A stretch of DNA of 6,108 bases from Natronohydrobacter sp. (GTDB lineage Bacteria; Pseudomonadota; Alphaproteobacteria; Rhodobacterales; Rhodobacteraceae). The notes below the pieces were generated by a model that saw only the letters and a program-made list of their open reading frames with translations, was not told where the DNA came from and ran no database searches. Shown here in pieces: positions 1 through 5,647 of the stretch (the first letter of the stretch is position 1; the number at the start of each line of letters is the position of its first letter). The translations under genes were made by a program, and so were the position numbers. The stretch is taken from the NCBI GenBank assembly GCA_007118445.1, contig SKRP01000122.1, positions 1 to 6,108 of the forward strand, written 5' to 3'.

Positions 1-511
1 GCGCGACACGGTCGCCGATGCGCGCCATCACCGCAGCCGCGTAATCGGCAAAGCGCTCGGAAGTCTCGCGATTGGCCCAGCCGCCCTTGTCGGCCAGTGC
101 CGAAGGCAGATCCCAGTGATACAGCGTCAGGACAGGCTTGAGCCCGCGCGCGATCATGCCATCGACAAGCCGGTCGTAGAAATCCAGACCCTCCGGGTTG
201 ACCGTCACGCCGTCGGGCATGACCCGCGCCCAGGAAGTCGAGAAACGATAGGCATCAAGCCCCGCATCGCGGATCAGGTCGAGGTCTTCTTCCCAGCGCA
301 GGTAGTGCTCGCAAGCGCGCGATCCGTCCTCATTGCCCACGACATTGCGTCCGGTGGCTGCGAAACTGTCCCAATGGCAGTGGCCGGCCCCGCCAAAGGC
401 ATGGCCCTCGATCTGATAGGCCGCTGTCGCCGCGCCAAAAGTGAAGCCCGCCGGGAAGTCCGAGCGTTTCGGCATGGCGGGTTTGGGGTCAGGTGAGATG
501 GCATCTGACAT
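1..511 (-). CDS. GH1 family beta-glucosidase, 3' end beyond the left edge
   Basis: The first 170 residues of a glycoside hydrolase family 1 enzyme, which hydrolyses beta-linked glucosides such as cellobiose, probably in the cytoplasm since no signal peptide is seen. Visible family blocks are TFGAATAAYQIEG (residues 24-36, with the sugar-contacting Gln33), the DAYRFSTSWARVMPDG strand and LTLYHWDLPSAL with His132-Trp133. The acid/base Asn-Glu-Pro motif should follow within about ten residues and lies outside the window, as does the nucleophile, so catalytic integrity cannot be judged. The ATG at 511 is supported by a GGAGA ribosome-binding site at 521-525, nine bases upstream. This start lies inside the last codons of the ATPase remnant (23-nt overlap), as in a translationally coupled operon. 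It is the last gene of a minus-strand unit that starts near 1201, opposite a LacI-type regulator. Family assignment is secure; exact substrate is inferred. Confidence 0.93.
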   Translation of the reverse strand, partial: MSDAISPDPKPAMPKRSDFPAGFTFGAATAAYQIEGHAFGGAGHCHWDSFAATGRNVVGNEDGSRACEHYLRWEEDLDLIRDAGLDAYRFSTSWARVMPDGVTVNPEGLDFYDRLVDGMIARGLKPVLTLYHWDLPSALADKGGWANRETSERFADYAAAVMARIGDRVA

Positions 512-660
512 CGTGATCTTTCTCCAGTTGCGTGACAGGGGGGAGTGTGGCGCGGCAGGTCTCGGTGACCTTGGGGCACCGCCCGGCGAAAGGGAAGCCG
601 ACGCTGTCGGGGCCGCGCACGGGAATATCGGCGCGTTTTCTTCGGCGGGTTGCCGCCCGT
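489..660 (-). pseudogene. C-terminal remnant of an Opp/Dpp-type ABC transporter ATPase
   Basis: The frame ends with VRGPDSVGFPFAGRCPKV, then TETCRATLPPV and DHDVRCHLT before the stop at 489-491. This is the Cys-containing C-terminal extension typical of oligopeptide/dipeptide-type ABC ATPases (pattern ...C/FPFxxRCPxxxxxCxxxxPPl...H.vaCHl). Nothing of the nucleotide-binding domain is present: no Walker A, signature or Walker B motif occurs upstream. Homology fades around 640-660, where the reading frame runs into the permease remnant. The intact tail still overlaps the beta-glucosidase start, so this was the last transporter gene of the operon. The reading is from sequence pattern and family knowledge. 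That it is a deletion remnant is inference; an assembly collapse would look similar. The 5' boundary is approximate. Confidence 0.8.
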
Positions 661-666
661 GCTGCG

Positions 667-795
667 CCGCCCGGCGGCCGCGAATATCGCATCGACCGGA
701 TCACCGGACATCAGACGCGGGATCAGGAAAATGAAGGTGATCGCGACGCATGATGCGACCATGAAAAAAGCAAGACCTGTGAGAACGAAGGCCAT
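667..795 (-). pseudogene. N-terminal remnant of a DppB-type ABC transporter permease
   Basis: Starting at ATG 795 with a GGAGG ribosome-binding site five bases upstream (799-803), 43 codons encode a first transmembrane helix and the following loop: FVLTGLAFFMVASCVAITF, then FLIPRLMSGDPVDAIFAAAG. The xxPRLMxGDPxxxI block is the conserved N-terminal signature of DppB/OppB-type inner-membrane permeases that import peptides or oligosaccharides. Such proteins are usually near 320-340 residues; here recognisable sequence stops after about residue 43. The frame then continues out of homology across a junction into the ATPase tail. The start region is intact and sits directly after a broken solute-binding-protein frame. 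The product, if made, could not form a channel. Confidence 0.8.
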
Positions 796-802
796 GCGCC
801 TC

Positions 803-1201
803 CGGGTTGCGGCAGATCTCGATCTGATGGGACTGGACGGATGTGACCTCGGTGATCGGGCCAGAGCCAACCGGGCCGGGTTTGCGGAAGCTGATCTTCT
901 CCTCGGCACCCTCCCGGATGTGTTTGGGCATGACGTAAAGCTTGGCCAGACACCAGTCGAGCGTGGAATCGGGGCGCGACATGTCGATGCGCACGGTCAG
1001 CGGGTCGATCATGGTCACATCCGCCAACAACCCCTCCGACCATTTGCCGGTCTTGTCAGGCGCGGCCTCGTCGCGGCCCAAGGCCAGCGCGAAGGCCAGA
1101 TCCGCGGCGGTCAGCGCGGTGCAGTCCGACCAGATCAGCCCCTCGCGCAGACGGATCGCCAGAGCGCTGACGGAAAGAGTGGTTCGCAACAAATGCTCCA
1201 C
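803..1201 (-). pseudogene. Truncated family-5 ABC solute-binding protein (oligosaccharide/peptide type)
   Basis: The frame reads IRLREGLIWSD, TALTAADLAFAL, ADVTMIDPLTVRIDM, MPKHIREGAEEKISF and KPGPVGSGPITEV, and ends at QIEICRNP. These are successive blocks of the SBP_bac_5 family of periplasmic binding proteins that feed Opp/Dpp-like importers. Full proteins are about 500-600 residues; only about 130 are left. Homology stops at the NP of the usual NPxYW motif (803), exactly where the permease ribosome-binding site begins, so everything C-terminal is missing. The N-terminus also looks joined: the GTG at 1201 is followed by HLLRTTLSVSALA, which resembles the start of a signal peptide, and the next residues are already the family's LREG block, so 60-90 residues seem lost in frame. 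The usual WSDG Gly is Cys here. The start codon is uncertain; an in-frame TGA lies 15-20 bases upstream. Confidence 0.8.
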
Positions 1202-1223
1202 CTGCCATATTGAGATTCAGCAT

Positions 1224-1237
1224 CTGTAACGATACAG
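1224..1237. promoter_or_regulatory. Putative LacI-family operator, site 1
   Basis: CTGTAACGATACAG is a near-perfect 14-bp palindrome with the central CG typical of LacI-family operators. One half, CTGTAAC, matches the other half of site 2 reversed (GTTACAG). It lies 23 bp upstream of the solute-binding-protein start, where a repressor would block transcription of the minus-strand operon. Function is inferred. Confidence 0.6.
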
Positions 1238-1243
1238 ATTTAA

Positions 1244-1255
1244 GGTAGCGCTAAC
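1244..1255. promoter_or_regulatory. Palindrome TAGCGCTA between the two operator sites
   Basis: GGTAGCGCTAAC contains the perfect 8-bp palindrome TAGCGCTA (1246-1253) and pairs five of six positions overall. A central CG makes it a possible third, divergent LacI-type site, or a site for another regulator. It could also be chance; the evidence is only symmetry and location. Confidence 0.3.
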
Positions 1256-1268
1256 TACAACGTTACAG
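1255..1268. promoter_or_regulatory. Putative LacI-family operator, site 2
   Basis: CTACAACGTTACAG has a perfect right half GTTACAG and a degenerate left half. Its centre (1261/1262) is 31 bp from that of site 1, close to three helical turns, so two dimers would bind the same face. It abuts the TTGACA at 1270-1275 of the regulator's own likely promoter, which fits autoregulation. Function is inferred. Confidence 0.55.
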
Positions 1269-1269
1269 T

Positions 1270-1298
1270 TTGACAGGTCAATGATTAATTGTGACAAA
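1270..1298 (+). promoter_or_regulatory. Candidate promoter for the LacI-family gene
   Basis: A perfect TTGACA (1270-1275) is followed after 17 bp by a weak GACAAA (1293-1298) preceded by TG, giving an extended -10-like element. It lies 33 bp before the ATG at 1331 and touches operator site 2. On the opposite strand TTGACC (1281-1276) with TGTAGT (1259-1254) is a candidate for the glucosidase operon. Both are judged by eye only. Confidence 0.4.
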
Positions 1299-1330
1299 AG
1301 CGCAAAGCATAACAGGACGAGGGCGGCGGC

Positions 1331-2356
1331 ATGGGCCCGACCATTTCTTCGACCCAGCCGTCACGGAAGCGCCCGACGCTGAGGACCATCGCAGATCTGA
1401 GCGGGCTGGCGGTGACAACGGTGTCGCGCGCATTGGGCGACGCCCCGGATATCAGCATCGAGACAAAGCGTCTGGTGCGCAGGATTGCCGACGAAGTGGG
1501 CTATGTGCCGGACAAAGCCGGTGTGCGCCTGCGCACCGGGCGCACCAACGTCATTGCCATCGTCATGCCCATGGAGGAAGAGGCGCTCAACATGACCTCG
1601 CGCCTTGTTGCCGCAAGTGCGGGCGCCCTGAGCGGCACGCCGTTTCACCTTGTTGTCGTCCCCGAGATGCCGGGCCAGTCCCTGCTTGATCCCGTGCGCT
1701 ATGTCGTGGAAACCCGGTCTGCTGATGCGGTCATCTTCAATCGCATCCAGCCGCAGGACCCGCGCGTTGCCTATCTGCGCGAAAAGGGCTTTCCCTTCGC
1801 CACACATGGACGGTCGGACTGGCAGGCGGAACATGCCTGGTTCGACTATGACAATGAAGGGTTCGGGCGGCGCGCGGTTGCGTATCTGGCCGGGCGGGGG
1901 CGGCGCAATCTGCTGCTGGTCGCGCCGCCTGCGACTGAAACCTATGGCCGCGCGATGCGGACTGGCGTGGCCGAAGCGGTCGGCGCGCATGGTCTGAGCT
2001 TGCTTGAACCGGCAGGGCTGACCAGCGACTCGGCGCGCGCCGACGTGCAGGATGCGATCCACACGGCCGTTTCGACACAGCCCTGCCCTGACGGGGTGAT
2101 CGTGGCAGCGCCCAATGCCGCGCTGGCCGTGATCGGCGCGCTGGAGGATGCTGGCCTGACCATCGGTCGGGATATCGATATCTTCGCCAAGGAGACCTTT
2201 CCGATCCTCGATATCGTCCGCCGTGACCTGAAGATCGAGCATGAGGACGTCCGCAAGGCCGGTGCCTTCCTCGCCCGCGCAGCACTGGACGAGATCACCC
2301 ATTCCGGGGCACCGCACATGCAGCATATCGACGCCCCCGGAAAACAGGAGCCGTAG
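1331..2356 (+). CDS. LacI-family transcriptional regulator of the beta-glucoside operon
   Basis: A complete 341-residue LacI/GalR-type regulator. The N-terminal helix-turn-helix is at residues 17-35 (LRTIADLSGLAVTTVSRAL), followed by the hinge with VRLRTGRT at 65-72, whose Leu67 is the minor-groove leucine of the family. The rest is a periplasmic-binding-protein-like sugar-sensing domain; the FATHGR block (156-161) is typical of alpha-proteobacterial sugar regulators of the AglR-like branch. A GAGGG ribosome-binding site at 1319-1323 supports ATG 1331. It is divergent from the broken ABC/beta-glucosidase operon, with two operator-like palindromes between them, so it most likely represses that operon and itself until a beta-glucoside or derivative binds. 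The frame is intact, in contrast to the transporter it presumably controlled. The inducer is not deducible. No obvious terminator follows. Confidence 0.92.
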   Translation: MGPTISSTQPSRKRPTLRTIADLSGLAVTTVSRALGDAPDISIETKRLVRRIADEVGYVPDKAGVRLRTGRTNVIAIVMPMEEEALNMTSRLVAASAGALSGTPFHLVVVPEMPGQSLLDPVRYVVETRSADAVIFNRIQPQDPRVAYLREKGFPFATHGRSDWQAEHAWFDYDNEGFGRRAVAYLAGRGRRNLLLVAPPATETYGRAMRTGVAEAVGAHGLSLLEPAGLTSDSARADVQDAIHTAVSTQPCPDGVIVAAPNAALAVIGALEDAGLTIGRDIDIFAKETFPILDIVRRDLKIEHEDVRKAGAFLARAALDEITHSGAPHMQHIDAPGKQEP

Positions 2357-2371
2357 CTCGGCACCCGTCCA

Positions 2372-2491
2372 ATGAAGTCGCGCATTGACAAGGTGATGAC
2401 CCCGGTCGTTGCCGCCACGGCCAGCGTCTGCCCCGTTGCACAGGGCGGAAGCAAGGGCGGACGATCCTGCGCACGCTATCAGGGCGACTGA
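2372..2491 (+). CDS. Very small open frame after the regulator, 39 codons, doubtful
   Basis: A 39-residue frame starts MKSRIDKVMTPVVAATASV and ends CARYQGD. The start, with Lys/Arg followed by Val/Ala-rich residues, vaguely recalls a signal peptide. No good ribosome-binding site precedes ATG 2372, and I recognise no family. It ends where the methyltransferase fragment becomes recognisable, so it may be part of the decayed stretch rather than a gene. Kept only because the frame begins 16 bp after the regulator's stop. Confidence 0.15.
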   Translation: MKSRIDKVMTPVVAATASVCPVAQGGSKGGRSCARYQGD

Positions 2492-2848
2492 CCATAGGTT
2501 GTTTGTGCCGCAGAGCCGCCCACGCCTCTTTGTTGTTGCCGTCAGACCCGACAGGGAGGCAACAGGGGCGCAGGTTGGGCCAACCCTGCCATCGCACGTG
2601 AAAGCCGTTCAGCGGGCTTTTGACGGTCTCACAGAAAGACAGAAAGAGAAATGGGTTTGGTGACAGATGCCAATCGCGGCGAAGCGCCAGATCCGCATTT
2701 CCGACATCATCGAAGACAATCCCGCTGTTGTGAAATGGCACATGAAGCAGGAAATCCGCGCCCTGTTGTCCATGATGTCGGAGATCAACCTTGCCAAGGT
2801 TCACACCGCGCAGGCAGCGGGTGTTGCACGATCTGCAACCATCTTCGA
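2485..2848 (+). pseudogene. DNA cytosine-5 methyltransferase fragment with premature TGA
   Basis: The frame gives FVPQSRPRLFVVAVRPD (VPQ codons begin at 2505), the motif VIII QxRxR block of C5 methyltransferases. It is followed by AFDGLTERQKEKWVW, a TGA at 2661-2663, then in the same frame QMPIAAKRQ, ISDIIEDNPAVVKWH and LLSMMSEINLAKVHTAQAAG. Related enzymes have WxWW at this point and continue with xLP..., a ..IIE....WH... block and LLxxMS...KV, so the TGA most simply replaces the second Trp of the WW pair (TGG to TGA). The N-terminal half with the catalytic PCQ and ENV motifs is absent. After SATIF (about 2848) the expected arginine-rich and GGSSRQ C-terminal blocks do not appear. This is an internal piece of a gene about three times longer, non-functional as a methylase. 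Family call is from motif recall; boundaries are approximate. Confidence 0.78.
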
Positions 2849-3372
2849 CGCGCGACACGATAGCTTTCATCCCGAAGCGTTCAGTGTTCCGGGATCATCA
2901 GGCGCGATTGTCCCTGTCCCGGGTGTCATGCACCCCTTAGGCAGCCGTCGCCGCAACCGTCTGCACACTTTCCCCATAGGATGATCCAAGGACCCCCGCG
3001 GCTTCCTCTTTGGGAGGTTTTCCAACGCGGGTGGTTGTCGTGCCTGCGCGCAGTGTTCCGCTGTGACCCGCATCGGAAACCTTCACCTTTGCTGATGGTC
3101 AGCCTGTCAGGCTGGTGTCTGCAAAGCGGCCGTTCGGGATCAACGCTCTGCTCATTGACGCCAGACCATACGCTTGACCCTGACTGCCATCTTGCCCCCG
3201 CCTATCCTGGCTGTTGGCATCTGGAACAGGGCAAGCCTGGCGGCGCGGTGCAGCAGTTGACAGAAATCGAAAAGCGCGGCGGTCGTGATGGTGATGCCCG
3301 GCCCCTGTTGTCGGATACCATTGCCAAAGGTGCAGCGCGCGACGGCGCGGCGATACCCATAGCCGCCTGCGA
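2849..3372. other. Gene-free stretch with unassigned short open frames
   Basis: About 520 bp with no gene I can support. Open frames exist on both strands and overlap one another. On the minus strand 3098-2937 (54 codons) has PSAKVKVSDAG early and ends GESVQTVAATAA; the same frame stays open to the left of a TGA at 3101-3099, with MSRALIPNGRFADTSLTG just before it. On the minus strand 3397-3152 (81 codons) ends GGGKMAVRVKRMVWRQ. On the plus strand 3067-3174 reads FADGQPVRLVSAKRPFGIN between two stops. None has a convincing start or ribosome-binding site. A 6-bp stem hairpin CAGCCT/AGGCTG lies at 3100-3114 without a T-tract. The most economical view is decayed coding or mobile-element DNA; no terminal inverted repeat or transposase motif was found. 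Confidence 0.4.
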
Positions 3373-3401
3373 CTGTCAGAAAACTATTACCTGAAAGTCA
3401 T
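3373..3401 (+). promoter_or_regulatory. Pho-box-like array upstream of phoX-type gene
   Basis: Three 7-mers repeat at exact 11-bp steps: CTGTCAG (3373-3379), CTATTAC (3384-3390) and AAGTCAT (3395-3401), separated by the A-rich AAAA and by CTGA. Against the PhoB consensus CTGTCAT they match 6, 4 and 5 of 7. The 7+4 bp periodicity is the layout of the PhoB-binding Pho box. The next plus-strand gene encodes a PhoX-family phosphatase, a standard Pho regulon member. A clear -10 was not found. Confidence 0.65.
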
Positions 3402-3486
3402 CAAAGCATTGCAACCGAAGGTTATCGGTCATGCCTGGGTGCCGCCAAGACGGGCCCTGATGCCGTCCAGCATAGGGAGCAAGACG

Positions 3487-5553
3487 ATGCGCGACTACGA
3501 GAACGACTATCCTGATTTCACCCAAGGCCCCGATTGGGAGCATGGCGATGAAATCCCGTCCAACAAGTCCAACAACCGGACATTTTTCGACGTGATCGAA
3601 GCGCGTGCATCGCGTCGCGATTTCCTGGTGGGTGGGCTGGCCGCAGCCGTGACTGGCATGTTGGGTGTCGGCGTGTCGACCCGTGGCGCGCTGGCGCAAT
3701 CCACTTCCGGCTCGGCCCTGCTGGGCTTCGCGCCAGTGCCGGTCAGTGAAGACGACACGGTGCATGTCCCTGCAGGCTACCGCACGCAGCCCCTCGGCCT
3801 GTGGGGTGATCCGATCAGCGGCGACATGCCCGCCTATCACGGCGCGAATACCGGCGAGGAGCAGGGCCATCAGATCGGCCAGCACCATGACGGGATGCAC
3901 TACTTCCCCATCGAGGGCACCGACCCCTATGAAGGCTCTTCCGAAGACGGGCTGTATGTCGTCAATCACGAATATATCGAACCGCGTTTCCTGCATGCCG
4001 ACAAATATGCCGGGATGGAAATGGATGTCCGTTCGGTCGTCTATCATGACGGCCAGCGCGACGATGACGAGGTTCTGAAGGAAATCAACGCGCATGGCGT
4101 CGCGATTTTCCGTATCCGGAAGCAGGAAAGCGGCGACTGGGGCATCGTGGAAGACCCGCGCAACCGCCGCATCACAGGCAAGACGCCGATGGAAATCGGG
4201 GGTCCGGTGCGCGGCTCCAAGCATGTCGTGACCAAGTATTCGCCCGATGGCACGCTTGCGCGCGGCACGCTGAATAACTGCGCGCATGGTGTGACGCCCT
4301 GGAACACCTATCTGACCTGCGAAGAGAACTGGGCGGGCTATTTCTCGAACACCACGATGGAAGATCAGAAGCCCGACCTGCCGCGCGAGCATACCCGCTA
4401 CGGTGTGTCGACCGCGCCGCAGGGCAGCCGCTATGGCTGGCATCTGGCCGCTGGCGGGGCCGATGAATATGTGCGTTTTGACGCCACCACGCGCGCAGAC
4501 AGCCCTGCCGAGGATTACCGCAACGAGCCCAACACCTTTGGCTGGGTGGTCGAAATCGATCCGTTCAACCCCGAAGCCACCCCGATCAAGCGCACCCATC
4601 TGGGCCGCTTCGCGCATGAAGGCGTGGTTTTCGGAAATACTGAGCCGGGCAAGCCTATTGTGGCTTATGCCGGGGATGATGCACGGTTCGAATACATCTA
4701 CAAATTCGTGTCGCGCGATGTTTATGAGCCGGGCGTCACCGACGGCTCGATCCTCGATCACGGCACGCTCTATGTGGCGCGGTTCAACGATGATGGCAGC
4801 GGCGAATGGCTGGCGCTGGCACCGGGCCGCAACGGGCTGACCCGCGACAACGGCTTTGAGGATCTGGCCGATATCCTGGTCAATACCCGCCTCGCGGCCG
4901 ACACCGCCGGCGCGACCAAGATGGACCGTCCCGAATGGGGCGCGGTCGATCCGGCCACCGGCGAGGTCTACTTCACGCTGACCAACAACACCCGCCGGAC
5001 CGAAGCGCAGGTGGATGCGGCCAACCCGCGTGCAGGCAGCCAGTTCGGTCACATCATCCGCTGGCGCGAGAACCGTGACGATCCGGCCGCGACCGGGTTC
5101 AACTGGGATCTGTTCGTGATCGCAGGGGACGTGGACAGCTCGCGCGTCTTTACCGGACATGCGCTGAACGAAGACAATATCTTCGCCTGCCCGGATGGTC
5201 TGTGGTTCGACAAGGATTCGCGCCTCTGGATCCAGACCGATATCGGCGAGAGCGCCCAGAACCGCGGCGATCTGGAACCGATGGGCAATAACGCGATGCT
5301 GGCCGCTGACCCGCGCACAGGCGAGATCCGCCGCTTCCTGACTGGCCCGACGGGGCAGGAAGTCACTGGTGTCTGCACCACGCCCGACCAGCGCACCATG
5401 TTCATCGGCCTGCAGCATCCCGGCGCGACCACGACCGCCGAGGGCTTTGCCAATGGCGAGTTCTCGTCGAACTGGCCGCATGGCGGCAACAGCGTGCCGC
5501 GTTCGGGTCTGGTGGTCATCACCCGCGAAGATGGCGGCATCATCGGCGCCTGA
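3487..5553 (+). CDS. phoX: PhoX-family alkaline phosphatase (DUF839), Tat-exported
   Basis: A complete 688-residue protein of the PhoX/DUF839 family, calcium- and iron-dependent phosphatases that release phosphate from organic esters outside the cytoplasm. After a hydrophilic leader containing NNRTFFDVIEARA, residues 42-50 read SRRDFLVGG, a twin-arginine motif. A hydrophobic stretch and ALA-Q near residue 70 follow, a likely cleavage site. Family blocks include HHDGMHYFPI, NCAHGVTPWNTYLTCEENW (Cys265, Cys278, Glu279-Glu280; this block supplies metal ligands in PhoX structures), and at the C-terminus MFIGLQHPGATTTA with PRSGLVVITREDGG. The frame is also open upstream to a TTG at 3409, but ATG 3487 is preferred: AGGGAG (3474-3479) lies seven bases ahead and the Tat leader then has normal length. 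Pho-box-like repeats end 85 bp before the ATG, so PhoB induction under phosphate starvation is likely. Some DUF839 members are not proven phosphatases, so activity is inferred. Confidence 0.9.
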   Translation: MRDYENDYPDFTQGPDWEHGDEIPSNKSNNRTFFDVIEARASRRDFLVGGLAAAVTGMLGVGVSTRGALAQSTSGSALLGFAPVPVSEDDTVHVPAGYRTQPLGLWGDPISGDMPAYHGANTGEEQGHQIGQHHDGMHYFPIEGTDPYEGSSEDGLYVVNHEYIEPRFLHADKYAGMEMDVRSVVYHDGQRDDDEVLKEINAHGVAIFRIRKQESGDWGIVEDPRNRRITGKTPMEIGGPVRGSKHVVTKYSPDGTLARGTLNNCAHGVTPWNTYLTCEENWAGYFSNTTMEDQKPDLPREHTRYGVSTAPQGSRYGWHLAAGGADEYVRFDATTRADSPAEDYRNEPNTFGWVVEIDPFNPEATPIKRTHLGRFAHEGVVFGNTEPGKPIVAYAGDDARFEYIYKFVSRDVYEPGVTDGSILDHGTLYVARFNDDGSGEWLALAPGRNGLTRDNGFEDLADILVNTRLAADTAGATKMDRPEWGAVDPATGEVYFTLTNNTRRTEAQVDAANPRAGSQFGHIIRWRENRDDPAATGFNWDLFVIAGDVDSSRVFTGHALNEDNIFACPDGLWFDKDSRLWIQTDIGESAQNRGDLEPMGNNAMLAADPRTGEIRRFLTGPTGQEVTGVCTTPDQRTMFIGLQHPGATTTAEGFANGEFSSNWPHGGNSVPRSGLVVITREDGGIIGA

Positions 5554-5564
5554 GTGAAAACAAC

Positions 5565-5589
5565 GCAGGCCAGTTATCAACTGGCCTGC
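5565..5589 (+). terminator. Strong hairpin after the PhoX gene
   Basis: GCAGGCCAGTT and AACTGGCCTGC form a perfect 11-bp stem around a 3-base loop, starting 11 bp after the TGA. No real T-run follows on the plus strand (CCTTACC). It is a probable transcript end or 3' protector for the phosphatase mRNA. It is nearly symmetrical and could act on both strands. Confidence 0.6.
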
Positions 5590-5605
5590 CCTTACCACTG
5601 ATAAA

Positions 5606-5633
5606 GACGCCCCGCCGATGCTGGTGGGGCGTC
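5606..5633 (-). terminator. Terminator hairpin of the 2OG oxygenase gene
   Basis: GACGCCCC and GGGGCGTC pair as an 8-bp GC-rich stem, extendable inward by a G-U and two G-C pairs. Read on the minus strand the stem is followed by TTTATC, a short T-rich tail, and it lies 15 bp beyond the oxygenase stop. With the neighbouring hairpin it separates two convergent genes. Confidence 0.6.
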
Positions 5634-5647
5634 ATTCAATTGCTGCA

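Noticed and set aside
274..909. A 211-codon minus-strand open frame across the transporter scar, as a real fusion protein
   Set aside because: Only the 43 codons from 795 to 667 match a permease N-terminus; the rest is out of frame with the ATPase tail and glucosidase, so it is a junction artefact, not a new protein.
1361..2326. A long minus-strand open frame opposite the LacI-family gene
   Set aside because: The plus strand encodes an unmistakable LacI helix-turn-helix and sensing domain; the minus frame has no recognisable domain.
2661..2663. The TGA in the methyltransferase frame as a recoded (selenocysteine or Trp) codon
   Set aside because: The gene also lacks its catalytic N-terminal half and its C-terminal end, so a nonsense mutation in a relic is far simpler; no selenocysteine element is apparent.
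3100..3114. CAGCCT-gtc-AGGCTG hairpin as a terminator
   Set aside because: Stem is only six pairs, there is no T-run on either side, and no gene clearly ends here.
2849..3372. Insertion sequence or CRISPR array in the gene-free stretch
   Set aside because: No transposase motif, no paired terminal inverted repeats, no target-site duplication and no regularly spaced repeats were seen.
3409..3486. TTG start at 3409 giving a 26-residue longer PhoX protein
   Set aside because: The extra residues begin 8 bp after the Pho-box-like array and have no ribosome-binding site, while ATG 3487 has AGGGAG at the right distance.
3376..5598. A 740-codon open frame on the minus strand opposite the PhoX gene
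   Set aside because: It is the antisense shadow of a GC-rich coding sequence. The plus-strand frame has a ribosome-binding site, a Tat signal and PhoX family motifs; the minus frame shows no family and is rich in Arg, Ala and Gly.
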